Both the position numbers and the translations under genes were made by a program. Below the pieces are notes generated by a model that made no database searches, was not told the DNA's origin, and was given only the letters and a program-made list of their open reading frames with translations. Source: CAZDOD01 sp964506935 (GTDB lineage: Bacteria; Desulfobacterota; Zymogenia; Zymogenales; Zymogenaceae). Taken from it: 40,368 nt of DNA. The stretch spans positions 1-40,368 of the forward strand of contig CAZDOD010000004.1 in the NCBI GenBank assembly GCA_964506935.1, read 5' to 3'. Positions 33,504 to 40,368 of this stretch are shown piece after piece; position 1 is the stretch's first letter; every line of letters begins with the position of its first letter.

Positions 33504-34301
33504 ATGAGTTTTCTGCAAGATATCACCCTGGGTCAATACATGCCTTGTGATTCTTTTATTCATCGTTTAGACCCGAGGGTGAAATTTTTTATCCTTTTAG
33601 TATTGATGATATCGGTCTTTTTTATTGAGGCCCCGATTAAGTTTACCTTGATGGGCCTATTTGTGCTTCTGATTATAACGCTATCAAAAATATCAATCAA
33701 ATTCGTATTTAAGGGTATCATGCCCTTTATATGGTTGTTCCTTTTTGCCGCACTTACTCACTTCTTCTTTACGCCAGGACATTCCATACCTCCATTCCCG
33801 ATAGGCTTTGTTGATGTCACCACGGAGGGGGTGACGGGCGGCATCGTCGTTACGTTGAGGATATTTTTCATTATTGTGCTTTCATCGATGCTAACCCTGA
33901 CCACCACACCCATGGAACTCACGACCGCCGTAAAGAAGATTCTCTCACCTCTTTCCCGTTTTAAGATTCCGGTCAATGATTTTGCGATGATGATGATGCT
34001 CACCCTGAGGTTTATCCCAATCCTTTTGCTTGAGGCACAGAGGATCATCAACGCCCAGAAGTCGAGGGGCATAGACTTCGAGACCGGCGGGTTATTTGAG
34101 CGGGCAAAAAAACTCGTACCGATCTTGATCCCGCTTTTTTTCCTCTCTTTTAAGAGGGCCGATGAGCTTGCCGTTGCAATGACTTGCAGGGGATATCGTA
34201 CGGGGGTGGATAGGTCGAGCTTCAGGGAGCTTAGGCTTTCCTCTTCCGATCTCTTTGCACTCGTTGTCGCGGTAATAATCGTCCCCTTCCTCTTCCTTTG
34301 A
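33504..34301 (+). CDS. ecfT: ECF transporter transmembrane subunit EcfT (CbiQ family)
   Basis: A 265-residue membrane protein with 5-7 helices and two coupling-helix motifs of EcfT: A184-Q-K-S-R-G189 and A225-M-T-C-R-G-Y231, the family A-x-x-R-G boxes that contact the ATPases. The N-terminal segment with HRLDPRVKF is also typical. EcfT couples ATPase subunits to a substrate-binding S component; BioY is encoded 0.8 kb downstream, so biotin uptake is likely. No EcfA ATPase gene is in the window. truA starts 1 base after the stop codon. Confidence 0.9.
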   Translation: MSFLQDITLGQYMPCDSFIHRLDPRVKFFILLVLMISVFFIEAPIKFTLMGLFVLLIITLSKISIKFVFKGIMPFIWLFLFAALTHFFFTPGHSIPPFPIGFVDVTTEGVTGGIVVTLRIFFIIVLSSMLTLTTTPMELTTAVKKILSPLSRFKIPVNDFAMMMMLTLRFIPILLLEAQRIINAQKSRGIDFETGGLFERAKKLVPILIPLFFLSFKRADELAVAMTCRGYRTGVDRSSFRELRLSSSDLFALVVAVIIVPFLFL

Positions 34302-34302
34302 T

Positions 34303-35100
34303 ATGAGGAATATAAAATTAACTTTATCCTATGACGGAACCGACTTCTTCGGCTGGCAGTTGCAGCCGAATAGGAGGACGGTTCAGGGTGTCGTTGAGGA
34401 CGCCCTAAAGGTAATCCTCACAGGAGACGTGAGGATCTATGGCTCGGGGAGGACCGATGCCGGTGTGCACTCCCTGGGCCAGATCGCCAATTTTAAGACC
34501 GAGAGTCGAATTGAGCTTTCAGGCCTGAAGAGGGGTCTCAATTCTCTTTTACCGAAGGACGTGAGGGTCCTCGATCTAGATGAGGTCCCCGAAGAATTCG
34601 ATTCGAGGAGATGGGCGACATCTCGGATATATCGTTACATTATCATAAGATGCGAGGTCGCCCTACCATTCGCCCGAAATTACGCATGGCATATCATCGA
34701 TGAACTCGACGTGGAGGCCATGAAGAGGGCGGGCTCGAAATTTGTCGGCACGCACGACTTTTCATCGTTTGCAGGAAGCGAAGAAGCAAAAGGGGGCGGT
34801 GGCAAAGGGGAGGAGGGCCGAAACTCTGTTAGCAAAATAAGGGAGATATTGAATTTATCTATCAGGAATGGGGCGGGGTCTCAAGGCCTTGTCCCCGGAG
34901 AATTTATCGAGATAACCATAGAGGCAAACGCCTTTTTGAGACACATGGTCAGAAATATCGTAGGCACCGTCGTCGATATCGGGAGAGGGAAGAGGGACGA
35001 AAGCGAGATCATCGAGATACTTGAGGCGAAAGACAGGTCAATGGCGGGGGCCACAGCCCCACCTTCCGGCCTTTATCTAGTGGAGGTGAAATACTCTTAG
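34303..35100 (+). CDS. truA: tRNA pseudouridine synthase A
   Basis: A 265-residue TruA, modifying U38-U40 of tRNA anticodon arms. Catalytic aspartate D52 lies in GSGRTDAGVHSLGQ; N-terminal LSYDGTDFFGWQLQPNRRTVQG and C-terminal NAFLRHMVRNIVGTVVDIGRG are diagnostic. A short glycine/lysine-rich insert (AKGGGGKGEEGRN, about 166-178) is unusual. It is sandwiched between ecfT and bioY; its TAG stop shares its G with the bioY GTG start. Confidence 0.95.
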   Translation: MRNIKLTLSYDGTDFFGWQLQPNRRTVQGVVEDALKVILTGDVRIYGSGRTDAGVHSLGQIANFKTESRIELSGLKRGLNSLLPKDVRVLDLDEVPEEFDSRRWATSRIYRYIIIRCEVALPFARNYAWHIIDELDVEAMKRAGSKFVGTHDFSSFAGSEEAKGGGGKGEEGRNSVSKIREILNLSIRNGAGSQGLVPGEFIEITIEANAFLRHMVRNIVGTVVDIGRGKRDESEIIEILEAKDRSMAGATAPPSGLYLVEVKYS

Positions 35101-35687
35101 TGCGTCCCCTGAATCTAAATTCCGATCGACGAAACCTCTCACTCACACTGATACCGCTTTTTGCCGCACTGACCGCCGCGGGCGCCTTCATCAGGATCCC
35201 CACGCCTGTAGTCCCCATAACGCTTCAGACATTGATGGTCTATCTCTCGGGCCTCTTTCTCGGAGCGAGGGGGGGCGCAGTCTCCCAGCTCCTCTATATT
35301 GCCATCGGGATATTGGGGCTTCCGGTGTTTTCAGGGGGGGGCGGCCCGGCCTATGTCGTTTCGCCAACATTCGGTTATCTATTGGGCTTTATTCTAGCCT
35401 CAGCGATTTCGGGCCACTTCGCAAAAAAAGGCGGGATGTGGTGGCCGGCCGTGGGGATCGCTTTTTCTATTCTCGTTATATATATTTTCGGTGTTCCATA
35501 TCTCTATCTCACAATGAAATATGTCTTTGATAAAGAAATAGGCGTATCAAGGGCCATAGAGTTAGGTTTCTTCCCTTTTATATTTGGCGATATTATAAAG
35601 GCCTCTTTTGCCCTCGGGATATTCTATTCTGCGAGGTCGGTCTTGGGCCTCCCGATAACCGGGGATACTGGGAGAAGGTCGAATTAA
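35100..35687 (+). CDS. bioY: Biotin ECF transporter S component BioY
   Basis: A 195-residue membrane protein with about 6 helices. The BioY pattern is clear: IPTPVVPITLQTLMVYLSGL, GAVSQLLYIAIGILGLPVFSGG, then a GP..V.SPTFGYLLGFI segment and FIFGDIIKA. It binds biotin and works with EcfT (two genes upstream) and EcfA-type ATPases, which are not in the window. GTG start overlapping the truA stop; GGAGG lies about 13 bases upstream, a little far. No bio genes and no recognisable BirA operator nearby. Confidence 0.92.
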   Translation: MRPLNLNSDRRNLSLTLIPLFAALTAAGAFIRIPTPVVPITLQTLMVYLSGLFLGARGGAVSQLLYIAIGILGLPVFSGGGGPAYVVSPTFGYLLGFILASAISGHFAKKGGMWWPAVGIAFSILVIYIFGVPYLYLTMKYVFDKEIGVSRAIELGFFPFIFGDIIKASFALGIFYSARSVLGLPITGDTGRRSN

Positions 35688-36001
35688 CCCGCGTGGTTTC
35701 TCGTTTTGGTTAATCGGTCGAGATTAGATAAAAAATCATCGAAAGAAAGTATATTTCCGATATCGGCAGTGATAATTGATATTTTGCTTCATTTTTTATT
35801 AAATATCTCCCCTCTCCCATTAGATTGACATTTTTTTTTCACCGTGATAAATTATTCCCAAAGGGGACAATAACATCGTAAAATTCATCCTCTTTGAGGT
35901 CGATCGGAAAAAGAATCGAAAAAAAGAATCGAAAAATATTGTATTTTGATCCTTCCCTCCCTTTAAATGTTTAATGTCCACGTGGGGAGATTGTTTGAAT
36001 C
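35688..36001. other. Intergenic region of 314 bases before the cyclase gene
   Basis: AT-rich, noncoding. It carries a good promoter (35825-35853) and, downstream of it, an approximate 13-base tandem repeat with core AGAATCGAAAA (about 35908-35937). No hairpin with a T-tract is evident after bioY. Confidence 0.55.
35825..35853 (+). promoter_or_regulatory. Promoter for the adenylate cyclase gene
   Basis: A perfect TTGACA (35825-35830), a 17-base spacer and TAAATT (35848-35853) with TG at 35845-35846 (extended -10). The -10 is 4/6 but the -35 and TGn compensate. The spacer contains TCAC-C-GTGA (35839-35847), a small palindrome that might be an operator. The leader is about 140 bases. Confidence 0.55.
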
Positions 36002-38551
36002 ATGGGCCGTAATCCCTTTTTATCAATTCGGGTGATCCGGGAGAGATTCCTACGCCCTTGGGATTTGACCAGGCGAAGGAAAAAGGACAAGCCCGCCCGA
36101 ATATTGCCCGAGAGGCAAGCGATATCTCTCATAGACTTGTCTCTTATGGTTTTGGGATGCGCCTTTCTCTTGGGGATGATATGGATCTTTCTCCTCTCAT
36201 TAAATAGGCCTTATATCGGGGCGTCTGTGGCGGAAGATCTATCTGTGACCTCCATCAAAAGCAACGGTCCTGCGGATTTAGCTGGTTTGACTACGGGTGA
36301 TACTATTTTGTCGTGGGACGATGAGAAACTCCCACATTATCTCGATTTTCAAAGAAAATTAAAAGACGCGGTTCCCCAAGATGAGGTGAGGCTTGGGATT
36401 CTGGGGGTGTCGGGCGAAAACCTGAGGGGGATAACCGTCGTTGTCGGCGCCGCACCCTTTCCCCTAAAGCTTCTATTCGGAATTGTTTTAGCATTTGTAC
36501 TTTTTGGGTGCGCCGTATTTATCTTGATAAATACGAGATACAGATATGATCTGACTTTGACTCCTGCGGGCTCGGATACGGGTGAATTCGGTCGGGTAGG
36601 GATGCTGTTTTACCTGATGACGATAGCCTTGTCGTTTAGCATTATACTAATACTGTTCGAGGGATTGGTACCGTTTTATCTATTGACTTTGATAGTGATG
36701 ACTATCTCGACCTCTGCGGTGCTTCCTCTATTTCTCCATATAACATATATATTTCCCACCGGGAAAAAGATTGGGTCGAAACCTCTCTTGGGATTCTATC
36801 TCCCGGCATTTGTCATGGGCCTTTTGGGTTTGATTTTAATCATCAAAGTTATCTATTTTCCAAAAGTTGAAGTGGCCGCCGAGACATTCGAGGGGATCGA
36901 GAGAATTGGACATATCCTCCTGATCTCATCGGCTTCTTTATTTTTATTGTATTTGGGTGCCGGACTTTTTTTTCTTGTCCGTTCCTATTATGCCTATCAA
37001 TCGACAGATAATAGAAATCAGGTAAAGTGGTTCTTTTTGGGGATCGGTATAGCGTCGGTTCCGATCATGTATTTTTTTGTTCTCCTTTTTAAAGTAGGTT
37101 TTTTCGTACACAATCTAGGCAACTATGACATACTTTTGCTTATGACCTTCGCCCTTCCGGCCTCTATGGTGTTTTCGATAACGAGGTATCGATTGACGGA
37201 CATCGATACACTCCTAAACAGGGTCATGGTCTATTCGATTCTGTTCTTGACGTTGATTTCGGTATATCTAGTCCTGATATCTCTTTTGGGCAATATATTC
37301 GGGATAGAAACTCCAATCCGCCATACATGGACGGCGTTGATACCTGTCCTGGTGGTCGGTGGCCTCTTTGAGCCTTTGAGGAGGTGGTTTCAGAGATGGA
37401 TCGACAGGGTATTCTTCAGGGAGAAGTTTTCGTACATGAGGACTATCTCCGATTTTAGCCGTCACCTCCTCTCAATCATCGATCTCGATGTCCTGCTTCA
37501 TACATCCCTTGAGGTCCTGAACCTGGCAATGGGAGTCAAAAACAGCGTAATATCCTTATACGACAGGGCAAGGAGGTCTTTTAGGGTCAAGGCGGTTCTC
37601 GGGGACATCCCGATCAGGGAGGGGATGATATATCCCTCCACCTTCTGGGTCAGGGAGTATCTCGACGAGTCGACCACGGTTGTAAAGCTTATGCCCGGCC
37701 CCAAGGATGAGAGGAAGGGTTACTTCAAGCTTATGCTCGTCTTGAGGGGGAGGGATGGGGTCTTCGGGATATTGGGGCTTTCGGGTAAGAAGAAGGGTGG
37801 CCTCTTCTCCTCGGAGGATATCCGACTCCTCAAGGCAATGACTGCCCAGCTCACAATGGCGATTCAGAACTGTATTATGATTGAGGAGAGCCGCATAGCG
37901 GCAACAACACGCGAGGCATACGGCAGATTTCTTTCCCACGCCCTCGTCGATCAGATAATGGCCGACCCCGAGAAGGTGAAGCTCGGGGGGGAAAACCTCA
38001 AGGTGGCAATCCTCTTTACCGACCTCAGGGATTTCACCCGTACGACCGTAGGCATGGCTCCCCAGGAGGTCGTGGGGCTTTTAAACGAATATTTTTCGGT
38101 GATGACCGATGTAGTCTTCTCATATAACGGGACCCTTGATAAATATACAGGCGACGGCGTTATGACCCTCTTCGGGGCACCCATACCGGAAAAGGACGAC
38201 CCCCTCAGGGCCGTAAAGGCCGCGCGCGAGATGCAAAAGAGGATTTTTGAGATAAACCGAGATAGAAAGAGTGAAAAAAAGGTCATACTCCAGGTCGGAA
38301 TAGGTATCGACCTCGGCGTCGTGACCGTCGGCAACATAGGCTCCCAGAGGAGGATGGAATACACCGCAATCGGCGACGCCGTAAACCTCGCCTCCCGACT
38401 GACGGACGTTGCAGGCCCCGGAGAGATCCTCATAACAGATGAAGTACACGATCTGGTGAAGAAAGAGATACTCACCGAGGAGTACAAAAATATCAAGGTA
38501 AAGGGGAAGAAGAAGCCCGTTCACATCTACAAGGTGATTTGGCAGGATTGA
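36002..38551 (+). CDS. Membrane class III adenylate cyclase with PDZ, multi-TM and GAF domains
   Basis: An 849-residue signalling protein. A basic N-terminus leads to one TM helix (about 42-68), a PDZ-like domain (about 72-151, SNGPADLAGLTTGDTILSWDD), a block of about 8 TM helices (155-460), a GAF domain (about 480-622) and a C-terminal cyclase domain (about 665-849). Catalytic residues are complete: metal aspartates D674 (FTDLRDF) and D718 (KYTGDG), adenine-selecting K714 and T788 (EYTAIGDAVNLASRL), N795 and R799. The K/T pair suggests a class IIIb adenylate (not guanylate) cyclase. The PDZ domain should face the periplasm and may sense envelope peptides; the trigger is unknown. Own promoter upstream. 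Its TGA overlaps the next gene's ATG. Confidence 0.9.
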   Translation: MGRNPFLSIRVIRERFLRPWDLTRRRKKDKPARILPERQAISLIDLSLMVLGCAFLLGMIWIFLLSLNRPYIGASVAEDLSVTSIKSNGPADLAGLTTGDTILSWDDEKLPHYLDFQRKLKDAVPQDEVRLGILGVSGENLRGITVVVGAAPFPLKLLFGIVLAFVLFGCAVFILINTRYRYDLTLTPAGSDTGEFGRVGMLFYLMTIALSFSIILILFEGLVPFYLLTLIVMTISTSAVLPLFLHITYIFPTGKKIGSKPLLGFYLPAFVMGLLGLILIIKVIYFPKVEVAAETFEGIERIGHILLISSASLFLLYLGAGLFFLVRSYYAYQSTDNRNQVKWFFLGIGIASVPIMYFFVLLFKVGFFVHNLGNYDILLLMTFALPASMVFSITRYRLTDIDTLLNRVMVYSILFLTLISVYLVLISLLGNIFGIETPIRHTWTALIPVLVVGGLFEPLRRWFQRWIDRVFFREKFSYMRTISDFSRHLLSIIDLDVLLHTSLEVLNLAMGVKNSVISLYDRARRSFRVKAVLGDIPIREGMIYPSTFWVREYLDESTTVVKLMPGPKDERKGYFKLMLVLRGRDGVFGILGLSGKKKGGLFSSEDIRLLKAMTAQLTMAIQNCIMIEESRIAATTREAYGRFLSHALVDQIMADPEKVKLGGENLKVAILFTDLRDFTRTTVGMAPQEVVGLLNEYFSVMTDVVFSYNGTLDKYTGDGVMTLFGAPIPEKDDPLRAVKAAREMQKRIFEINRDRKSEKKVILQVGIGIDLGVVTVGNIGSQRRMEYTAIGDAVNLASRLTDVAGPGEILITDEVHDLVKKEILTEEYKNIKVKGKKKPVHIYKVIWQD

Positions 38552-40368
38552 TGAAAAGAGATATTGACATAGGTAAATTCTTGGACGACGTCTGTAGTCG
38601 TGTATCGAAGCCCGGAAGATATATCGGCGGCGAGGTAAATTCTGCCTTCAAGACGCCCAGCCCAAAAGATATTAGGTTCGCCCTGGCGTTCCCCGAGGCC
38701 TACGAGATAGGAATGAGCCATCTTGGGATCTCGATACTCTACTCCATCCTTAATTCTCTTAATGGGGTCTCGGCGGAGAGGGTCTTTTGCCCCTGGCCCG
38801 ACATGGAGGCCGAGATGCGAAGGCGCGGAGTCGAGCTATTCACCCTCGAGACCAAGACCGCGTTGCGGGAATTTGATATCGTCGGTTTCTCGTTGATGTA
38901 TGAGCTCACCTATACAAATGTCGTCAATATGCTCTCCTTGGCGAAAATCCCTATACTCTCGAGGGACAGGGATGAGACTCATCCCTTGATAATCGCCGGG
39001 GGCGCCTCGATATTCAATCCCGAACCGTGCGCCGATATCTTCGACGCAATGGTCATTGGGGACGGGGAGGAGGTAGTGTTGGAGATCGTCGACGTCGTAA
39101 AGGCGTATCGCTCGACGAAAGGCGGAAGCGAAAAGAGGGGAAAAATACTCTCTGCCTTAAATGGGATCGAAGGCGTATACGTCCCCAGTCTCTTTGAGCC
39201 GCATTATGTGGGAGAAAAGTTTTCAGGCATAAAATATGTGGGTAAAAATTCTAATGGCACGGGGGGGACGATTAAGAGGAGGATAGTCCGTGACCTCAAA
39301 TCTGCACCATTCCCCGAATGCCCGATAGTCCCCAATATAAAGGCCGTCCACGATCGGATAAGCGTCGAGATCGCCCGCGGCTGCAGCCGCGGCTGCAGGT
39401 TCTGTCAGGCGGGGCATATTTATCGTCCCGTTCGTGAGAGGGATAAAACATCGATTGTAGAATATGCCAAGATGGGACAGTCGGCTACCGGGATGGAGGA
39501 AGTATCCCTCCTTTCGCTTTCGGCCGGGGATTATTCACGGATCGAATCATTGATGGTATCACTAATGGACACGTTTGAGGGGAAGAGGGTTGCGCTTTCA
39601 GTCCCCTCGATGAGGGTGGACACCTTGAGTCCCGAGATGATTCGGGAGATAAAACGTGTGCGAAAGACCGGATTCACTATTGCGCCCGAGGCCGCAACCC
39701 AGAGATTGAGGGATGTGATCAACAAAAATATCACTGAGGAAGAGATCGAGGCGACGATAGATGCGGTATTCGGTGCGGGGTGGAGGCTCATAAAACTCTA
39801 CTTCATGATCGGGCTTCCAACCGAGACCGACGAGGATATAGACGCCATCGCAAGCTTGGTGAGAAAGCTTGAGAAAAAGTTAAGGGGGATAAAAAGGGGG
39901 GGGATGAATATCAGTGTATCCACATTTGTCCCAAAACCTCACACACCCTTTCAGTGGGAACCCGCTATTTCTATTTCGGAGATCAAGAGGCGACAGAAGA
40001 CGATCGTGTCCGAACTCGGAAGAAGCCCCGTGAATCTCAAGTTTCATGCGGCCGAGATGAGCTATCTCGAATCGGTATTTTCGCGGGGTGACAGAAGGCT
40101 CGCCAGTGCGATCATCAGGGCGAGCGAGATCGGGTGTCGTTTTGATGGATGGACAGAACACTTCGACTTCGCCCTCTGGAAAAAGGCCTTTGGGGATGTC
40201 GGCTTAAGTATGTCGGAATATGCCGAGAGGACTTATGCCGAGGCCGATCCCCTGCCGTGGGATCATATAGATACGGGTATAGATAAGGATTTTCTGCTTC
40301 GGGAACACAAGCGGGCGTTGTCGGGCGAGACCACACCCGATTGTGTCAGGGGAGAGTGTCAGGAGTGC
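38551..40368 (+). CDS. TIGR03960-like radical SAM protein (partial at window end)
   Basis: Open for 606 codons to the window edge with no stop. The first 200 residues form a B12-binding-like domain (FALAFPEAYEIGMSHLGISI; IIAGGASIFNPEPCADIFD). The radical SAM cluster motif is C278-S-R-G-C282-R-F-C285. Downstream FVPKPHTPFQWEP and DFALWKKAF are typical of TIGR03960, whose members resemble MiaB/B12-binding radical SAM enzymes and are often fused to, or followed by, a TIGR03936/DUF2344 domain. The visible end (TTPDCVRGECQEC) is the start of that family's cysteine-rich linker. The ATG overlaps the cyclase stop (TGATG). The exact reaction is not established to my knowledge. Confidence 0.9.
   Translation, partial: MKRDIDIGKFLDDVCSRVSKPGRYIGGEVNSAFKTPSPKDIRFALAFPEAYEIGMSHLGISILYSILNSLNGVSAERVFCPWPDMEAEMRRRGVELFTLETKTALREFDIVGFSLMYELTYTNVVNMLSLAKIPILSRDRDETHPLIIAGGASIFNPEPCADIFDAMVIGDGEEVVLEIVDVVKAYRSTKGGSEKRGKILSALNGIEGVYVPSLFEPHYVGEKFSGIKYVGKNSNGTGGTIKRRIVRDLKSAPFPECPIVPNIKAVHDRISVEIARGCSRGCRFCQAGHIYRPVRERDKTSIVEYAKMGQSATGMEEVSLLSLSAGDYSRIESLMVSLMDTFEGKRVALSVPSMRVDTLSPEMIREIKRVRKTGFTIAPEAATQRLRDVINKNITEEEIEATIDAVFGAGWRLIKLYFMIGLPTETDEDIDAIASLVRKLEKKLRGIKRGGMNISVSTFVPKPHTPFQWEPAISISEIKRRQKTIVSELGRSPVNLKFHAAEMSYLESVFSRGDRRLASAIIRASEIGCRFDGWTEHFDFALWKKAFGDVGLSMSEYAERTYAEADPLPWDHIDTGIDKDFLLREHKRALSGETTPDCVRGECQEC

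Noticed and set aside
1..40368. CRISPR arrays, insertion sequences, tRNA or rRNA genes, prophage
   Set aside because: By eye I found no spaced repeats, transposase-like frames, cloverleaf-like segments or phage genes; nearly all sequence is explained by the listed genes. A tRNA/Rfam scan would be decisive.

Overview
The window looks like a chromosomal segment from an uncultivated Gram-negative, diderm anaerobe-type bacterium, most likely Desulfobacterota-like (former Deltaproteobacteria) or a neighbouring lineage. This is an inference from gene order: M23 peptidase-secA-argJ; rpsB-tsf-pyrH-frr-uppS-cdsA-dxr-rseP; and ilvB-ilvC-psd-pssA-leuA-leuC-leuD-leuB-asd, with truA nearby. I recall similar arrangements from Geobacter and relatives, and partly from Nitrospirota. 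SecA carries an insertion that I associate with Bacteroidota/Chlorobiota SecA, so the phylum call is tentative. A run of exactly 100 N inside rpsB marks a scaffold join, as expected of a metagenome assembly.

Layout. (1) 1-4.3 kb is the only accessory-looking part. A Gfo/Idh/MocA-type oxidoreductase fused to an SCP2 lipid-binding domain and a DUF1805 protein run forward. They converge on an MFS (FHS-like) transporter and a flavodoxin-fold oxidoreductase, also fused to SCP2, on the minus strand. (2) 4.4-7.3 kb holds a minus-strand FtsB/DivIC-like gene and a zinc-ribbon/TPR/gluzincin membrane protein, then an AT-rich divergent control region. (3) 7.4-13.5 kb holds an M23 peptidase, secA, argJ and a menA-like prenyltransferase. 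(4) 13.5-21.2 kb is the translation/envelope operon, rpsB to rseP plus tsaB. (5) 21.2-31.3 kb is a branched-chain amino acid operon (ilvB, ilvC, leuACDB) with psd-pssA embedded and asd at the end; the AHAS small-subunit gene ilvN is missing. (6) 31.3-35.7 kb holds a large unrecognised coiled-coil membrane protein, ecfT, truA and bioY. (7) 36-40.4 kb holds a membrane class III adenylate cyclase with PDZ and GAF domains, and a TIGR03960-like radical SAM protein cut by the window end.

Most of the window is well-known housekeeping metabolism in tightly packed operons, often with overlapping stop/start codons. Transcription starts can be placed at good sigma70-type promoters before ftsB, the M23 gene, secA, rpsB, the DUF465-ilvB unit and the cyclase gene. 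The less ordinary observations are the two SCP2-fused oxidoreductases, a probable AUU start codon for pyrH, a CRP-like palindrome framing the -10 box of the M23 promoter, the repeat-flanked assembly gap in an acidic tail of ribosomal protein S2, the missing ilvN, and the multi-domain proteins of unknown role. I did not find CRISPR arrays, IS elements, rRNA or tRNA genes.
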